DNA of 64,000 nucleotides from the NCBI GenBank assembly GCA_017475045.1, contig JAFVGH010000074.1:1-64000 (forward strand). Reading direction: 5' to 3'. Positions 8,679 to 19,200 of this stretch are shown here, in pieces. Origin of the DNA: Fibrobacter sp. Lineage in GTDB: Bacteria; Fibrobacterota; Fibrobacteria; Fibrobacterales; Fibrobacteraceae. Every line of letters begins with the position of its first letter. The stretch's first letter is position 1. The notes under the pieces were generated by a model, which saw nothing but the letters and a program-made list of their open reading frames with translations, was not told the DNA's origin and searched no databases. A program made the position numbers and the translations under genes.

Positions 8679-9200
8679 TTAGTGTTCGTTTGTGCAAGTG
8701 CTTTTTTGGTTATTTAACAAAAAAAGTAGCTTGCTCAATACGTAATAAACGCTTTTTTCGCGGATTTCTTGCCTGTTTCCTGCGAAAATTTTACAAAAGG
8801 CCTCATTTTGCAAAGCACTGTTGACACTCATCCACACGGTTCCCACGGGTTTGCCGGGCTCGGCGCCCCCTGGCCCCGCGATGCCCGAGGTGGCCACCGC
8901 CCAGTCGGCATGGAACTTTTCCCGTGCGCCCTTGGCCATGGCCTCTACCGTTTCTCGGCTTACGGCCCCGTGTTTTTCGAGCTTTTCTTGGGGAACCCCC
9001 AGCAGTTCGTGCTTGACCGAATTCTGGTAGGCGACGATGCCCCCCGCGAACACGGCGGAACTGCCCGCCACGTTCACGATCTCGGAGGCGATAAGCCCGC
9101 CGGTGCAGGATTCTGCGGTGGCAAGCATCTCGCCCCGGGCAAGCAGCGCCTTCTGGATTTCGGCGACCAGCTCCTGGATGTTCTCGTTTGTAGCAGTCAT
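8679..9200 (-). CDS. pncC: CinA C-terminal domain protein (nicotinamide-nucleotide amidohydrolase type)
   Basis: A 173-residue stand-alone CinA C-terminal domain. Family members deamidate nicotinamide mononucleotide to nicotinate mononucleotide in pyridine nucleotide recycling. Diagnostic motifs are [16 protein letters not shown] near residue 30, the [17 protein letters not shown] segment, and [20 protein letters not shown] near residue 110. The N-terminal MoCF-like half of long CinA proteins is absent, as in the short PncC/YgaD form. The ATG at 9200 is preferred because AAGGAG lies about ten bases upstream; the ATG at 9209 would sit only one base from it. Probably cotranscribed with recA. 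Confidence 0.93.
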   Translation of the reverse strand: MTATNENIQELVAEIQKALLARGEMLATAESCTGGLIASEIVNVAGSSAVFAGGIVAYQNSVKHELLGVPQEKLEKHGAVSRETVEAMAKGAREKFHADWAVATSGIAGPGGAEPGKPVGTVWMSVNSALQNEAFCKIFAGNRQEIREKSVYYVLSKLLFLLNNQKSTCTNEH

Positions 9201-9349
9201 TGCTTTCATGCTCCTTAATCTAGCTAAATATTAACGACAAAAAATGACACAACCGTGTTTTTGTTGATTTTTGTTTCAACAGCGAAAATATACCACTTTC
9301 TGCATTCAAAGCTTTGTTATTCCTAACTTATTACTACATTTCTCCCACG

Positions 9350-10306
9350 ATGAAATTCGTTGCCTACATAGCCTTGCTCGTGTGCCTGGGCGTGACCCCG
9401 CTTTTGGCTCAGAGTGATCCCCTCCAAAAGGGTAAGACCGGCATTGAATCCATTGATACCCTTACGGTAAACGAGTGGGATGTCCCTACAACTCGCAACT
9501 CGCTCCCCTTGACCATGCTTTTCAGTATATTCCCTGGTGGTGGCCATTATTATACCGAACATTACATACGGGGTGGGTTTATTACCGCTTTTGAGGCTTT
9601 CCTGTTCTACGAAGTCTATTATAACAAGGCCTTCCAGAAAGACCGCGTTTTGAAACAGGCTCGGCCGTTCCAGGATTCTGTGGCCCTGTATACGCGAAAA
9701 CTGGCTTTTGCGGAACGGGACAGTATACCGTCATACCAGAAGAAACGCAACGAGTTTGTGAACCGCGTCCGTGAAAAGAGCGACAAGAAAAAGGAGCAAG
9801 AAGACCTGCGCATTGCGGAGAATGCCTGGTTGCTAGGGCTCCACCTGTACGGCATGTTCGACGCCTTTGGAATCTGGTGGAACAACAACTACAGGAGTGT
9901 TGAACTCCGTAGCATGAAAACAGCGATCCTGTGGGCGTTGATTCCCGGTTTTGGACAGATGTACAACGGGGAATTCGGTAAGGCAGGGCTCTTGTATATG
10001 GGACTCATCGGTGCGTCTACCAGTATCTGGACGTCGCAAAAAATGGTCACTTATTACGTGAAGCGCAAGCATACGATGGAGGCGGAGAGCCCGGACTCCG
10101 ATGACTACGATCGTGTAGCGGAGCGCACCACCTATTACCGCAAGAACAGGAACCAGTACATTTGGGGTATTGCATTAATTTATCTGTATTCTATTGGCGA
10201 TGCGGCGGTAGATGCCCTTTTGAGCGACTTTGATAACCCTGTCCACCTGGCCTTGCTGCCGACCCTCACGGGTGGGGCCCAGGCGTTAATGACGCTGGAC
10301 TTTTAA
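9350..10306 (+). CDS. DUF5683-like secreted or membrane protein
   Basis: A 318-residue protein with signal peptide MKFVAYIALLVCLGVTPLLAQ. Two similar hydrophobic glycine-rich segments follow: LFSIFPGGGHYYTEHYIRGG near residue 50 and ILWALIPGFGQMYNGEFGKAG near residue 200. The PGxGQxYN motif is typical of DUF5683 and related small membrane domains. Between them is a charged helical segment around residues 105-155. A final hydrophobic region precedes the C-terminus. The chosen ATG follows TACATT by nine bases and lacks a Shine-Dalgarno; the upstream ATG at 9314 would spoil the signal peptide. The function is unknown. It overlaps the convergent phosphatase gene by four bases. Confidence 0.75.
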   Translation: MKFVAYIALLVCLGVTPLLAQSDPLQKGKTGIESIDTLTVNEWDVPTTRNSLPLTMLFSIFPGGGHYYTEHYIRGGFITAFEAFLFYEVYYNKAFQKDRVLKQARPFQDSVALYTRKLAFAERDSIPSYQKKRNEFVNRVREKSDKKKEQEDLRIAENAWLLGLHLYGMFDAFGIWWNNNYRSVELRSMKTAILWALIPGFGQMYNGEFGKAGLLYMGLIGASTSIWTSQKMVTYYVKRKHTMEAESPDSDDYDRVAERTTYYRKNRNQYIWGIALIYLYSIGDAAVDALLSDFDNPVHLALLPTLTGGAQALMTLDF

Positions 10307-10920
10307 CCTAAGGGGAGCGGGGGCATCTGGATGCCGTCGTGGACTTTTGTGAAAGATCCGCGGAAATGCCCCTCTGCATTGCGTTTTAATTCAAAACGGT
10401 TCACCATGGTGTAGCTGAACTTGCCCTCTACGAAATCGCTATCCGGAAGTCCGCAGGCAAAATGCTGCAGGGCGGCGATGACGCCCGCGTGTGTCACCCA
10501 CAGGAATTCACCGTCGTCGGGGAGGGTGTCTAGGAATGCCCCGACACGATTGTCTACATCGTAGAAGTTCTCGCCATTGGGAAAACGGAACCCCCGCAGG
10601 TCCTGCATCCAGCCGGCCATTTCTGCCCTGGGAACTGCGGTGAGCTTTTGACCTTCCCAGGTGCCGAAATTGATTTCCTTGAGGGAGTCTACCTTTTCGA
10701 TAGGCAGCCTTGTTGCCTTGGAAACTTCTTCGGCAAGGCGTAGGCATCGGAGCAGAGGGCTGCTGTATAGCTTGGTAGGCTTGGGGCCTGCCTTCAGAAA
10801 GTCAACGATGGCGCTTGATGATTCCTCGGGAAAGGTGGGAGACACGTCGAAGTCCAACTGTCCGTAGCAGACGTCGTTGGGGTTGTAGGGCTTGGTGTGT
10901 CGAAATGTCCAGAGAATCAT
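10303..10920 (-). CDS. Histidine phosphatase family protein (alpha-ribazole phosphatase/phosphoglycerate mutase-like)
   Basis: A 205-residue cytoplasmic member of the histidine phosphatase superfamily. The catalytic motif is FRHTKP with H8 as nucleophile, the second histidine lies in LWVTHAGVIAAL near residue 142, and the acid region is EINFGTWEG near residue 88. The RHT rather than RHG motif recalls CobC-type alpha-ribazole phosphatases, but no cobalamin genes are nearby, so the substrate is open. The start cannot be later because RHT lies at residues 7-9. It begins only five bases after the poly-T tail of the SRP RNA gene and has no Shine-Dalgarno, which is odd. Confidence 0.88.
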   Translation of the reverse strand: MILWTFRHTKPYNPNDVCYGQLDFDVSPTFPEESSSAIVDFLKAGPKPTKLYSSPLLRCLRLAEEVSKATRLPIEKVDSLKEINFGTWEGQKLTAVPRAEMAGWMQDLRGFRFPNGENFYDVDNRVGAFLDTLPDDGEFLWVTHAGVIAALQHFACGLPDSDFVEGKFSYTMVNRFELKRNAEGHFRGSFTKVHDGIQMPPLPLG

Positions 10921-10925
10921 GGGGC

Positions 10926-11028
10926 AAAAAAAATCCCAGGCGACCTGAACACATAAAGATTCGCAAGTCCGTTGCTGCTTTCGCCCTGGCGAATTGCCCG
11001 CAAATAATCATTGTTCAGGGCCTGGGGT
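10926..11028 (-). ncRNA. ffs: Signal recognition particle RNA, small bacterial type
   Basis: Read on the minus strand, the ends form a long helix (CCCAGGC/GCCUGGG and CCUGAACA/UGUUCAGG), and a second helix AUUUGC/GCGAAU leads to an apical motif CAGG-GC-GAAA-GC-AGCA at 10973-10988. The opposed CAGG and AGCA are the conserved symmetric loop of SRP RNA domain IV that binds Ffh, here capped by a GNRA tetraloop on a two-base-pair stem. The RNA is about 100 nt, like the E. coli 4.5S class, and ends in eight Us at 10933-10926. A promoter TTGTCG-17-TAAATT precedes it. The 3' end abuts the histidine phosphatase start codon. Confidence 0.88.
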
Positions 11029-11033
11029 AACGC

Positions 11034-11062
11034 AATTTAGTTTGTTTTTTCCCGAACGACAA
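11034..11062 (-). promoter_or_regulatory. Promoter of the SRP RNA gene
   Basis: On the minus strand a -35 TTGTCG (11057-11062) and a -10 TAAATT (11034-11039) are separated by exactly 17 bases, and the -10 lies about seven bases before the predicted RNA 5' end. This is among the best -35/-10 pairs in the window. Confidence 0.65.
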
Positions 11063-11138
11063 GGGGTGGTTGGGCATTTCTCCGTGATATAATGCATAGA
11101 TTTTTTTACATTCGCTGGCAAAAATGTCCCTCAAAAGT

Positions 11139-11144
11139 TATATT
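11139..11144 (+). promoter_or_regulatory. Likely -10 box for the Ser-rich lipoprotein gene
   Basis: TATATT lies about 43 bases before the chosen ATG at 11187. A start near 11151 would give a leader of about 36 bases carrying the GGAGG ribosome binding site at 11176-11181. A TATAAT at 11088-11093 is an alternative. Confidence 0.4.
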
Positions 11145-11186
11145 TATGATACACTCTGGCCGATTTTGGTTGCACGGAGGGGAATT

Positions 11187-13073
11187 ATGTGGAAAAAAAG
11201 TATTTGTGGGTTGACGGCTTTGGTGGCAGGGCTACTGATTTGGTCCTGTGGTGATGGTTCTGTAGACTCGTTGAATGACAACGAGCTGATGATGATTAGC
11301 CGTTTTCCGAGCACAATCGACTATGACATGCTCGATCGCGTTGTCGAGGATTGCAAAAGGGACCAGGCTTGTTGGGATAAGGCCCTGAAAACTGGTGAAA
11401 TCTACCAGGGCGACTACACCAAGGTGCTTAGGGATTCTTCCGGGAACATTGTGGTGGTGGAAGGGGATTCCGCTTATATCTGGAAAGACGGCAAGAAACT
11501 CCCGGTTTTTGATTTTTCTTCTAACAGTGTCGGTGATGAAGACGACGATGTGCCCAGCAGTAGCGGGTCTACTTCGGGCAGTTCCAGTAAGAGCAGCGGT
11601 TCCGGCTATGGGTATTCCGCAGATGCCTACACCGACGTTTATGGTGACAGTAGCGACTCTGGTTCCGGAAAAAGCTCGGTTGCTCGCGCAACGACGGGCA
11701 GCAGCGGCTCCCAGAGTACGGGAAACAGCAGTTCCATCGACATGTCTGTGTTGAACAGCAGTTCTAGCGAAAAGGTCGCCTCTGCTACATCGGCCTCTAT
11801 CGACACGGGCATCAGCAGTGAAAAAATAGAGATTAGTGTCAATTCTGAGCCCGAGAGCAGTAGTTCCGAAGAAGTTGTTGAAATTAGCAGCAGCTCTATA
11901 GGCCAACATGGTGGCGGTGGCGGAAGCGACGTGGATTATCCTTGCCTGGGATATGTCGTTCCTGGAACGTGCCAGGTTGCCAGTATTGTCGGTTATGTGA
12001 AAGAACCTGTTACTTATACCTTTACGCCCAGTAAGGACAATACGTGTACTGCCTATGATAAGGTGGAATGGTTTGTTACGGAAACAGAAGGGGCATCTCC
12101 GTACTATTGGAAAGATCCTTCTACAACGAAAAAGGATTCGTATTCTTTTGAGGTGACATTCACCACGCTTGGGGTAAAGCATATCCGCTTCTCTATGGGA
12201 GGTGGAAACGTAGACTGCCCTCAGACGGTAGAAATCAAACGCCGGTGTGAAAAAAACAGCTACAGCTGTACAAGGTCGGCACCAAATCCGAGAAAAAATA
12301 TATGGAGCCCGAATGGAGTCACTCCAGTTTCCTATACTTGGACCCTCAATAAGTTAGATGGTAGCTGCCTGGATGTGAAAACTAGAACTTGGGGTGGGGC
12401 TGTCTCTGGTACAGGAGAGACTGTAACAAAGAGCTTCTCGACAGAGATAAATGCTCCTGTTTACGTGGATGTTGAAGATGAGCTTGGCAACGTTGACCAT
12501 GTTGTTTGCGACGGCAATGCTGAAGCTGTGAGCGAGCCTGAAGTTGCACCGACCTGTGATGTCGCAGATTTGACTTGGCCGGTGGATTATCCGCTTGCCG
12601 TTACTCCGACGGTTACCGGGTGCGACTATTCTGTTTTCAATACTGACAAGTGCACCTATTCTTTGGCGAAAACTGGTGGAAGCGAACTTGTAGGAGGAAC
12701 AAAATACGTCAGTGGCGCTCTAAAATCTATTGATGGCGAATCTACCGCAGGAACTGTAGAGTATGCATTGACTATGACAAACTATAGGGGCTCGAACGAA
12801 TGCTCGTTTGAAGTTAATTACGTGGTGCCGGAAGTTGTAACATTTAACCATGGTACAAGTAAATCATTTGAATCAGGGGCCATTTATGCGATTACGTATA
12901 GCAAAACTGGTTCAGCTTTGGTTTGTCCGGCGAATCATCCGGCGTTTGAATGCAATGGAATACTTTATTCGGCAAGTCCGAATACTCATACCGCGGTAAA
13001 TAATCCGTCTAGTGATTGTAAAATCCTAAAGGTTGTCGGCAATGGAACTCTAAGTTGTCAATTTACGTGGTAA
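11187..13073 (+). CDS. Large lipoprotein with serine-rich linker
   Basis: A 628-residue predicted outer lipoprotein. The ATG at 11187 is chosen because GGAGGGG lies seven bases upstream and it gives a clean lipobox (MWKKSICGLTALVAGLLIWSC, C21). Residues about 30-115 are a short domain with paired cysteines (VVEDCKRDQACWDKAL). Residues about 120-255 form a low-complexity Ser/Gly linker typical of Fibrobacter surface proteins. The rest holds three or more cysteine-containing beta-rich units, for example YPCLGYVVPGTCQVA, then YSCTRSAPNPRKN, then PTCDVADLTWP, which look like repeated Ig-like modules. No catalytic motif is seen. It precedes the giant cadherin-repeat gene but is separated by a terminator. 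Confidence 0.85.
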   Translation: MWKKSICGLTALVAGLLIWSCGDGSVDSLNDNELMMISRFPSTIDYDMLDRVVEDCKRDQACWDKALKTGEIYQGDYTKVLRDSSGNIVVVEGDSAYIWKDGKKLPVFDFSSNSVGDEDDDVPSSSGSTSGSSSKSSGSGYGYSADAYTDVYGDSSDSGSGKSSVARATTGSSGSQSTGNSSSIDMSVLNSSSSEKVASATSASIDTGISSEKIEISVNSEPESSSSEEVVEISSSSIGQHGGGGGSDVDYPCLGYVVPGTCQVASIVGYVKEPVTYTFTPSKDNTCTAYDKVEWFVTETEGASPYYWKDPSTTKKDSYSFEVTFTTLGVKHIRFSMGGGNVDCPQTVEIKRRCEKNSYSCTRSAPNPRKNIWSPNGVTPVSYTWTLNKLDGSCLDVKTRTWGGAVSGTGETVTKSFSTEINAPVYVDVEDELGNVDHVVCDGNAEAVSEPEVAPTCDVADLTWPVDYPLAVTPTVTGCDYSVFNTDKCTYSLAKTGGSELVGGTKYVSGALKSIDGESTAGTVEYALTMTNYRGSNECSFEVNYVVPEVVTFNHGTSKSFESGAIYAITYSKTGSALVCPANHPAFECNGILYSASPNTHTAVNNPSSDCKILKVVGNGTLSCQFTW

Positions 13074-13103
13074 TTTGAATCCAAAGAATAATCTGTGCGT
13101 TTA

Positions 13104-13133
13104 CCCCGGACTTTGCTTCCGGGGCTTTTTTTA
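13104..13133 (+). terminator. Terminator after the Ser-rich lipoprotein gene
   Basis: The stem CCCCGGA/TCCGGGG with a seven-base loop is followed by a run of seven Ts. Confidence 0.8.
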
Positions 13134-13196
13134 TAATAAAGTGCAAAAAAGTGGTGTTTTTATCACCAAAATGTATCCAAATTGAAACATTCCGTT

Positions 13197-13224
13197 TTGA
13201 AATGGGCGCAATATAAATTATATT
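13197..13224 (+). promoter_or_regulatory. Candidate promoter of the cadherin-repeat gene
   Basis: TTGAAA at 13197-13202 and TATATT at 13219-13224 are 16 bases apart, about 67 bases before the chosen ATG. The -10 matches the TATATT hexamer seen before several other genes here. Confidence 0.4.
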
Positions 13225-13290
13225 TAACATTGTGTGTTCCGCATTGTCGAGGGGACCTTGCGGATTTGGGCTTGGCCCAGGGGACTGTGT

Positions 13291-16200
13291 ATGTGGTTTC
13301 TTAATAAAAGTTTACTTGGACTGGCTCTGGTAGTCGGGGCTGTCTGTACGTCGTTCGCTGGCGAACCGACGTATGAGAATGACGTGTACCCGCTGACGTT
13401 TGGAGCGGGAATCGACAATGATGCCCAGCTGGAAATGTGGAACCGCTTGATGAAGTATAAGCTGTTTGCCACAAGTTCTGACGGAAGTAATGGCCTTATT
13501 TTTGCCGGTGGGAACATTCATATCACGGATAGTGTTGGCTACGTCGGTAGTGCATTTGGTGGTTTTAAGATGGGTGGAAACACCAATCACTCTATTGGCG
13601 GTCCTCTCATGTTTGGTGGTGGTTTTTCTAATGAGTCGGGAACGGACTCTATTTTGACGGGCCCGAGCCGTTTTGGAAAGTCCTTTGATGAGCGGGGACA
13701 GAACCCTCAGAACAACTATTTTGCCGGTGATTTTTGTTTGGATGGCGGCTATAATGCAGCTGCGTCGACCGGTATAACCAATGGAGGCGGAACAATCTTG
13801 GATGCCTCTGCTTGTGGATCGACAGACGATGTTTATGGAATTGACGATGATTTGATTATGCCTACTCTGAGTGTTACGCCAAGTTGGCAGCCTGCACCTG
13901 ACTACTTATACAAGAATCAGATGGGGAATCGTTGTTATACCCCAAACCAGAATGGCTGCCAAAGAGTCGAAATACCCGATTCACTGTATGTAAGGGAAGG
14001 AAATACAAAAAAATGGGTGAAAGGCACTGTCCGTGTTAAGTATATCCATGTTCCGCCCAACGCAGATGGTGATTCCAGTGCGTATAATCTTTACCTTACG
14101 GGTATAAACATTGATGCTGCGGATCAGGTTCGTGTGATTATGCCTCCTACTGGCCGTTTGACCAAGATTTATCTTCGGGATGGAATCTCTGGTTTGGGCG
14201 CTGGTGCTTTAGGCGGAATCTCTGTTGTTTACGCTAAGGGTGGCAACTGGAATGGTACTGAGTGGGATGACCCGGAAACCTTCGCTCCGCTAGAAAATTC
14301 GGAGTATGCGGGTAACTTGCTTATCTATACGATCAACTCTATTTCGTTCTCTGCAGCTTGGAAGAGAGTGCAGGGCACATTTATCTCTGGCGGTCATATC
14401 GAATTTAAACAGCATACAACATTTGCTGGTCAATTGCTGGCTAGTGATTATGTCTCTATTGATGCGGACTTTAATGCCGAAGACTTCAAGTACGTTCCCT
14501 TCAATCCGCCTCAGATTGGACTTTCTTTGGCAGCAAATCAGGTCTTGAGGGAAGCTGATGTTAGAGTGGCTGGTTATAAGGGTGTTAAGCTTGATATAGC
14601 ACTCACCAAAACTCCTACGACTGACGTGAAATTCCAATATTGCTTTGATTTTAGCGGAGGTACCTCGAATGACGCTGATATCAGTGACGTTTGTACTTCT
14701 AGTAGTGATGGTGAAAGGTGCTTTGGCGGCTTTATTTCACTTCCCATTTGTGGTAGCGGGGCGACTCCTGGTTCTGGTCTTATTCGCCAGGGATCAACTG
14801 TGTTGGAAACGCCCATTTCGGTTTGGGTGAAGGATGATACAGAAATAGAGAGCCGTGAGTTCTTTACGGTTAAGGTGTTTAACTTGACTGGCGGCGTCTT
14901 TAGCAACGACGCTCGAGAATGGCCCCTTAGGTTCCAGATTATCGATGATGATAAATCGACTCCCTGTAATGTTGAAGGCGAGGATAATAGCATAACTATT
15001 CGAGAAGATGCTACTGTTATTCTAAATGGGGCGTTCCCTGCGCATTGCGAAGATGGCCTTGGCCTGGCACACAATGTGATTATCACGAGCCTTCCGGCAA
15101 GTGGTTCCTTGACCTATCAGGGTTCAGCCGTTACACTTAATCAGGCTATTCCCAGCAGTAACTTGAGCAGCTTGAGGTTCACTCCGGGATTGAATGAAAA
15201 TGGTTCTCCTTATTCGCTCATCGGGTTCAGAATTTATGATCCCGTGGATAAGGACACTTCTGATGCCAAGACATTGACCATTAATGTGACTCCTGTGAAT
15301 GATGTTCCTGTTCCTGACGCGTCCGATTGTAATAATGCGTCTGTGGATGAAAGATCGTCAGTCAATACGCCTGTGTGTACGGTGTCTGCTTCTGATGTGG
15401 ACGCCGTGACTCGAAAGACAGGGGAGTTCTGGACCTTGAGATACAGCATTGTGGAAGGAAACGTTGGAGATGTGTTCAAGATTGATGCCGTTTCCGGTGC
15501 GATTACGGTCAACAAGAACACCATAGATTACGAAATTCTGATGAACCCCGTGTATCCGCTTAAGATAAAGGTTTCCGATGATCCGAATGGTTCGGCAGGG
15601 TCGGCAAGTGCCTATGTCATTGTATATGTCACTATCAAGGATGTTCCGGAGAAACCGCAGGCGGTTGGGTTCGATACAACGCTTGTTGAAAATGGCGGAA
15701 TCGGAGAATACGTGGGATGGATCAATGCGGTTGATCCGGAAACGGGTAGAAACTTCTTGAATTACTCAATAGTCGGTGGTGACCCGGATGGAGTCTTTGA
15801 AATACGGAAGACCGTTGTCAACGGGGATTCCGTCGCATTGGTTTATACAAAGAAAAACATAAATCGTGAAGTTCTTTCCACTCAAGATTACAAGTACACG
15901 TTGCAAGTGAAAGTGGCCGACAAAACGGGGCTGGACACTACCGTTACGGCTACCATAACGGTTTTGGATGATCCGGAACCCCCCATTGTTTACAATGATA
16001 CTTGCAGTATTGTAGAGAATACAAAGACGTTGAAAAAGTATAGCGATGCAAGCAAGAAGTGCCAGATTGTGGCTAGCGATCCGGAAGGTGTCAAGACCTT
16101 GTACTACAAGATCGTAAGCGGCAATACGAATCCTGCGACGTTTGCCTTGGTCAGCAGCACTTCGGGTGAGCTCAAGGCTAGCCTTGCCCCGAACTACGAA

Positions 16201-19200
16201 AAGGGATCGACGTACCTTCTTGCAGTGGATGTTTCCGATGCCAAGACGGGAACTATCAAGACATCTCGCGCTTACGCTCTTATCTATGTAATCGACGACA
16301 ACGATGAGCCTTCGGCGCTTGTGCGTAATGGTACAATTAAGGAAAACGCTGATCCTGGTGATATCGTGAATTGCGGTACCAATGATCAGGGCGCCCAGTA
16401 CTTCTGCGTTGACGAGGCTTACGATGAAGACGTGGGTTCTGTACTGACCTATAAAATTGTTAAAGGAGATGATGACGGGGTCTTTGAAATTGTGAATGGC
16501 GATTTCCGTGTGGTAAAGCCGAATATCGATTTTGAAACCCATCCTGTGTATAACCTTACGGTCCGTATTTGTGACGACGGAAAACCGGGCACAACACCCA
16601 AGTGTATTGAAAAGCCGTCTGTGATTACAGTTATTGATGGTAATGAACGCCCCTCTGTTAAGGGTGTTCCCGACACGACTATTGACGAACATTCGCCTAA
16701 GGGTACAGTGGTTGGGGTTGTTACGGGTACTGATCCTGAAGACCCGAACAATACGCACGGAACCCTGACGTACCATTTTGCAGGTGGTAACGATGGCCAG
16801 GTCTTTGCTCTTGATCCTGTAACTGGGGTGATTACGGTTGATAAGGATATCGATTTTGAAACCCTTCTTGAAACCCGTGCTGACACGGTGTTCAAGATTA
16901 AGGTTTTTGTCGAAGACACTGCAGGCCTTAGAAGCTCCGAAGAAGTCTTTGTCAAGATCGCTATCAGGGATATCAACGAAGGCCCCAAGGTTGACGACGC
17001 CACTATGACGGTGGCCGAGAACCAGCCCAAGGGCACCACGGTTGGTACGCTTGAACTTTATGACCCGGACAAGAAAACAGTGAATCGCCAGAACACCTAC
17101 CAGGCTATTGGTGGCGATACGGATCTGTTTACCATTGATGCAAAGACTGGCGTCATCAAGACCAATGCCGTGTTCGATTACGAAGCCAAGACTTCTTACA
17201 CTCTGAAGGTACGGGTCTATGACCAAGACGGCAACGAAGATACGGCTACGGTCACCATCAACATTGCCGACGTAAAGGAAACCTCCAACATTCAGGTGAC
17301 CTATGCCGAAACGGGAAGCGGCGCGGCGAACTGGACAAATCCTGTGGGAACCCTCTATACCAACGAGAATTCCATGCTGCTCCAGTGGACGGCCGACGGC
17401 AAGAGAATGCCCGATACCCTGCTCACGAACCTCCACGAAGGCTATAATGTGGTCACCCTGACCTATACGGACCCCACCAAGAATGCGGGCGTTACCGAAA
17501 CAGTGGGTATCTTTGTCAGCACCCGTACTCCCGAGGTGACGGTGTCGACTTCTGCCGAACATACCGGTAGTTCAAACATTTACACACTGGTGGAAAAGCC
17601 TGCAGAAGGCGATACCTCTGTGTATGTGAACAAGAAGAACAACGACATCGTGATTACCATCAAGGAACCGGTCATTGACAAGAATTATTCTGATTCGTCC
17701 TGTAATTATGAAACTCATACCTTCACGGTGAATACTGAGTTGGATCCGGTGAACATACCTTCTACCACCTACGATGTAGTGAACAAGGTTGTGGCTGCTG
17801 GCCCCGTACTTAACGACAATCCCGCTTCCGAGGTGACCTATTCTCAGTACAACAAGGACCAGGTCAAGGTTTCTTACACCGAGAAGGTTGCTGGCGTGAA
17901 TGTGACTGTCTCTTATGTGACCGACAAGGACGGCAACGTGGAGAAGATTCCTGTGATGGGCCCCAATGGAAAGATTGATTCCATTGAGGTTATCACGGTG
18001 TCTTACCAGGTGAACGTTGGCGGCAAGGTGGTGAATGTGTCCTATGTGGCTGACGCCATTACGGGTCAGGCTTTGAAGACCACTACGGTGAACAATTCTG
18101 CTTCCAATAATGCGGCCAACAATGGTTCTAACGGTGGCAACGGCTCTGGCACTGTTACGGCAAACTCCGCGCCTGTGTACATGTATTCCTTGACCGAGGG
18201 CGAAGTCCTGTATTCTGTAACCTACGACTTTACCACAAAGGCAAAGGGCATGGGGGAGACCACGGTGCAGGTGAGCTATACGGTCAACCAGAAGGGAGTC
18301 GTGACTAAGGATAAAGACGGTAACGTCGGTTATGCTGTGAGCTACACCTATGTAAACGAGATGGGTAACTCTTCTACACAGTCCGTGTATATCGTAGTTG
18401 ACCTGGTTCCGCCCAAGGTTATCATCAAGAGCCCCGAGAACGAATCCGTGCTGCATTCCAACATGGTTGAAGTGGAATGGTATGTAGATCTGGGTGACGG
18501 TCGTGGCCCCATCCGTCAGGATAGCTTGAAGTTCGAAGGCTTGCAGCCCGGTGAAGTGAACGAGATTGTCCGCTTCTACCGTGACAAGGCCGGTAACGAA
18601 GCTTCTGATGTGGTGTATGTCATGGCTAAGAGTACAAAGGATGTGGACATCTCTGTAGAAAAGCCTGTAACGATCATTACCAAGGAAGCCGTAGACAAGT
18701 ACTACGCCAGCAAGGAACCCGAGAAGGGACAGTCCTTCGCAGTCTCCATTTATAACCCCCAGACCGGTACCGAAATGGAGACGATGGTGGGCGGAAAATT
18801 CAAGAATAAGGAAGCCGCACACGACTCTGTTTATCCTAACTTGCCGGGACATCTGGGACCGACTCTTGGAATCCATACCAAGGTACCTGTAATCAATTCT
18901 GTTGACGGCCTTGCCACGCTGGACGACTTGGTGGGCGATGACGGATTGATCTTGCTGGATGCGGTGGATGCCGTGGGTAGCAAGAAGGTCTCTGTGGACG
19001 AATACGTAGAGAACTACTGTCTCGATGAATTCAAGGCCGATCTGGGTTCTGACATTAGCAAGGCCAATATCTACGACACCAAGATGCGTGCGAAGATTTG
19101 GGTCTACACATCTCTAGGCCAGTTTGTGGATTACTTCAGCTTCACTCAGGAACTGAACGACCCGAGCTACGCGAGCGATGCCGGTGTGCTGACCATGTAC

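Noticed and set aside
15766..18876. Long minus-strand open frames opposite the cadherin-repeat gene
   Set aside because: They follow the reverse of repeated coding units and lack ribosome sites.
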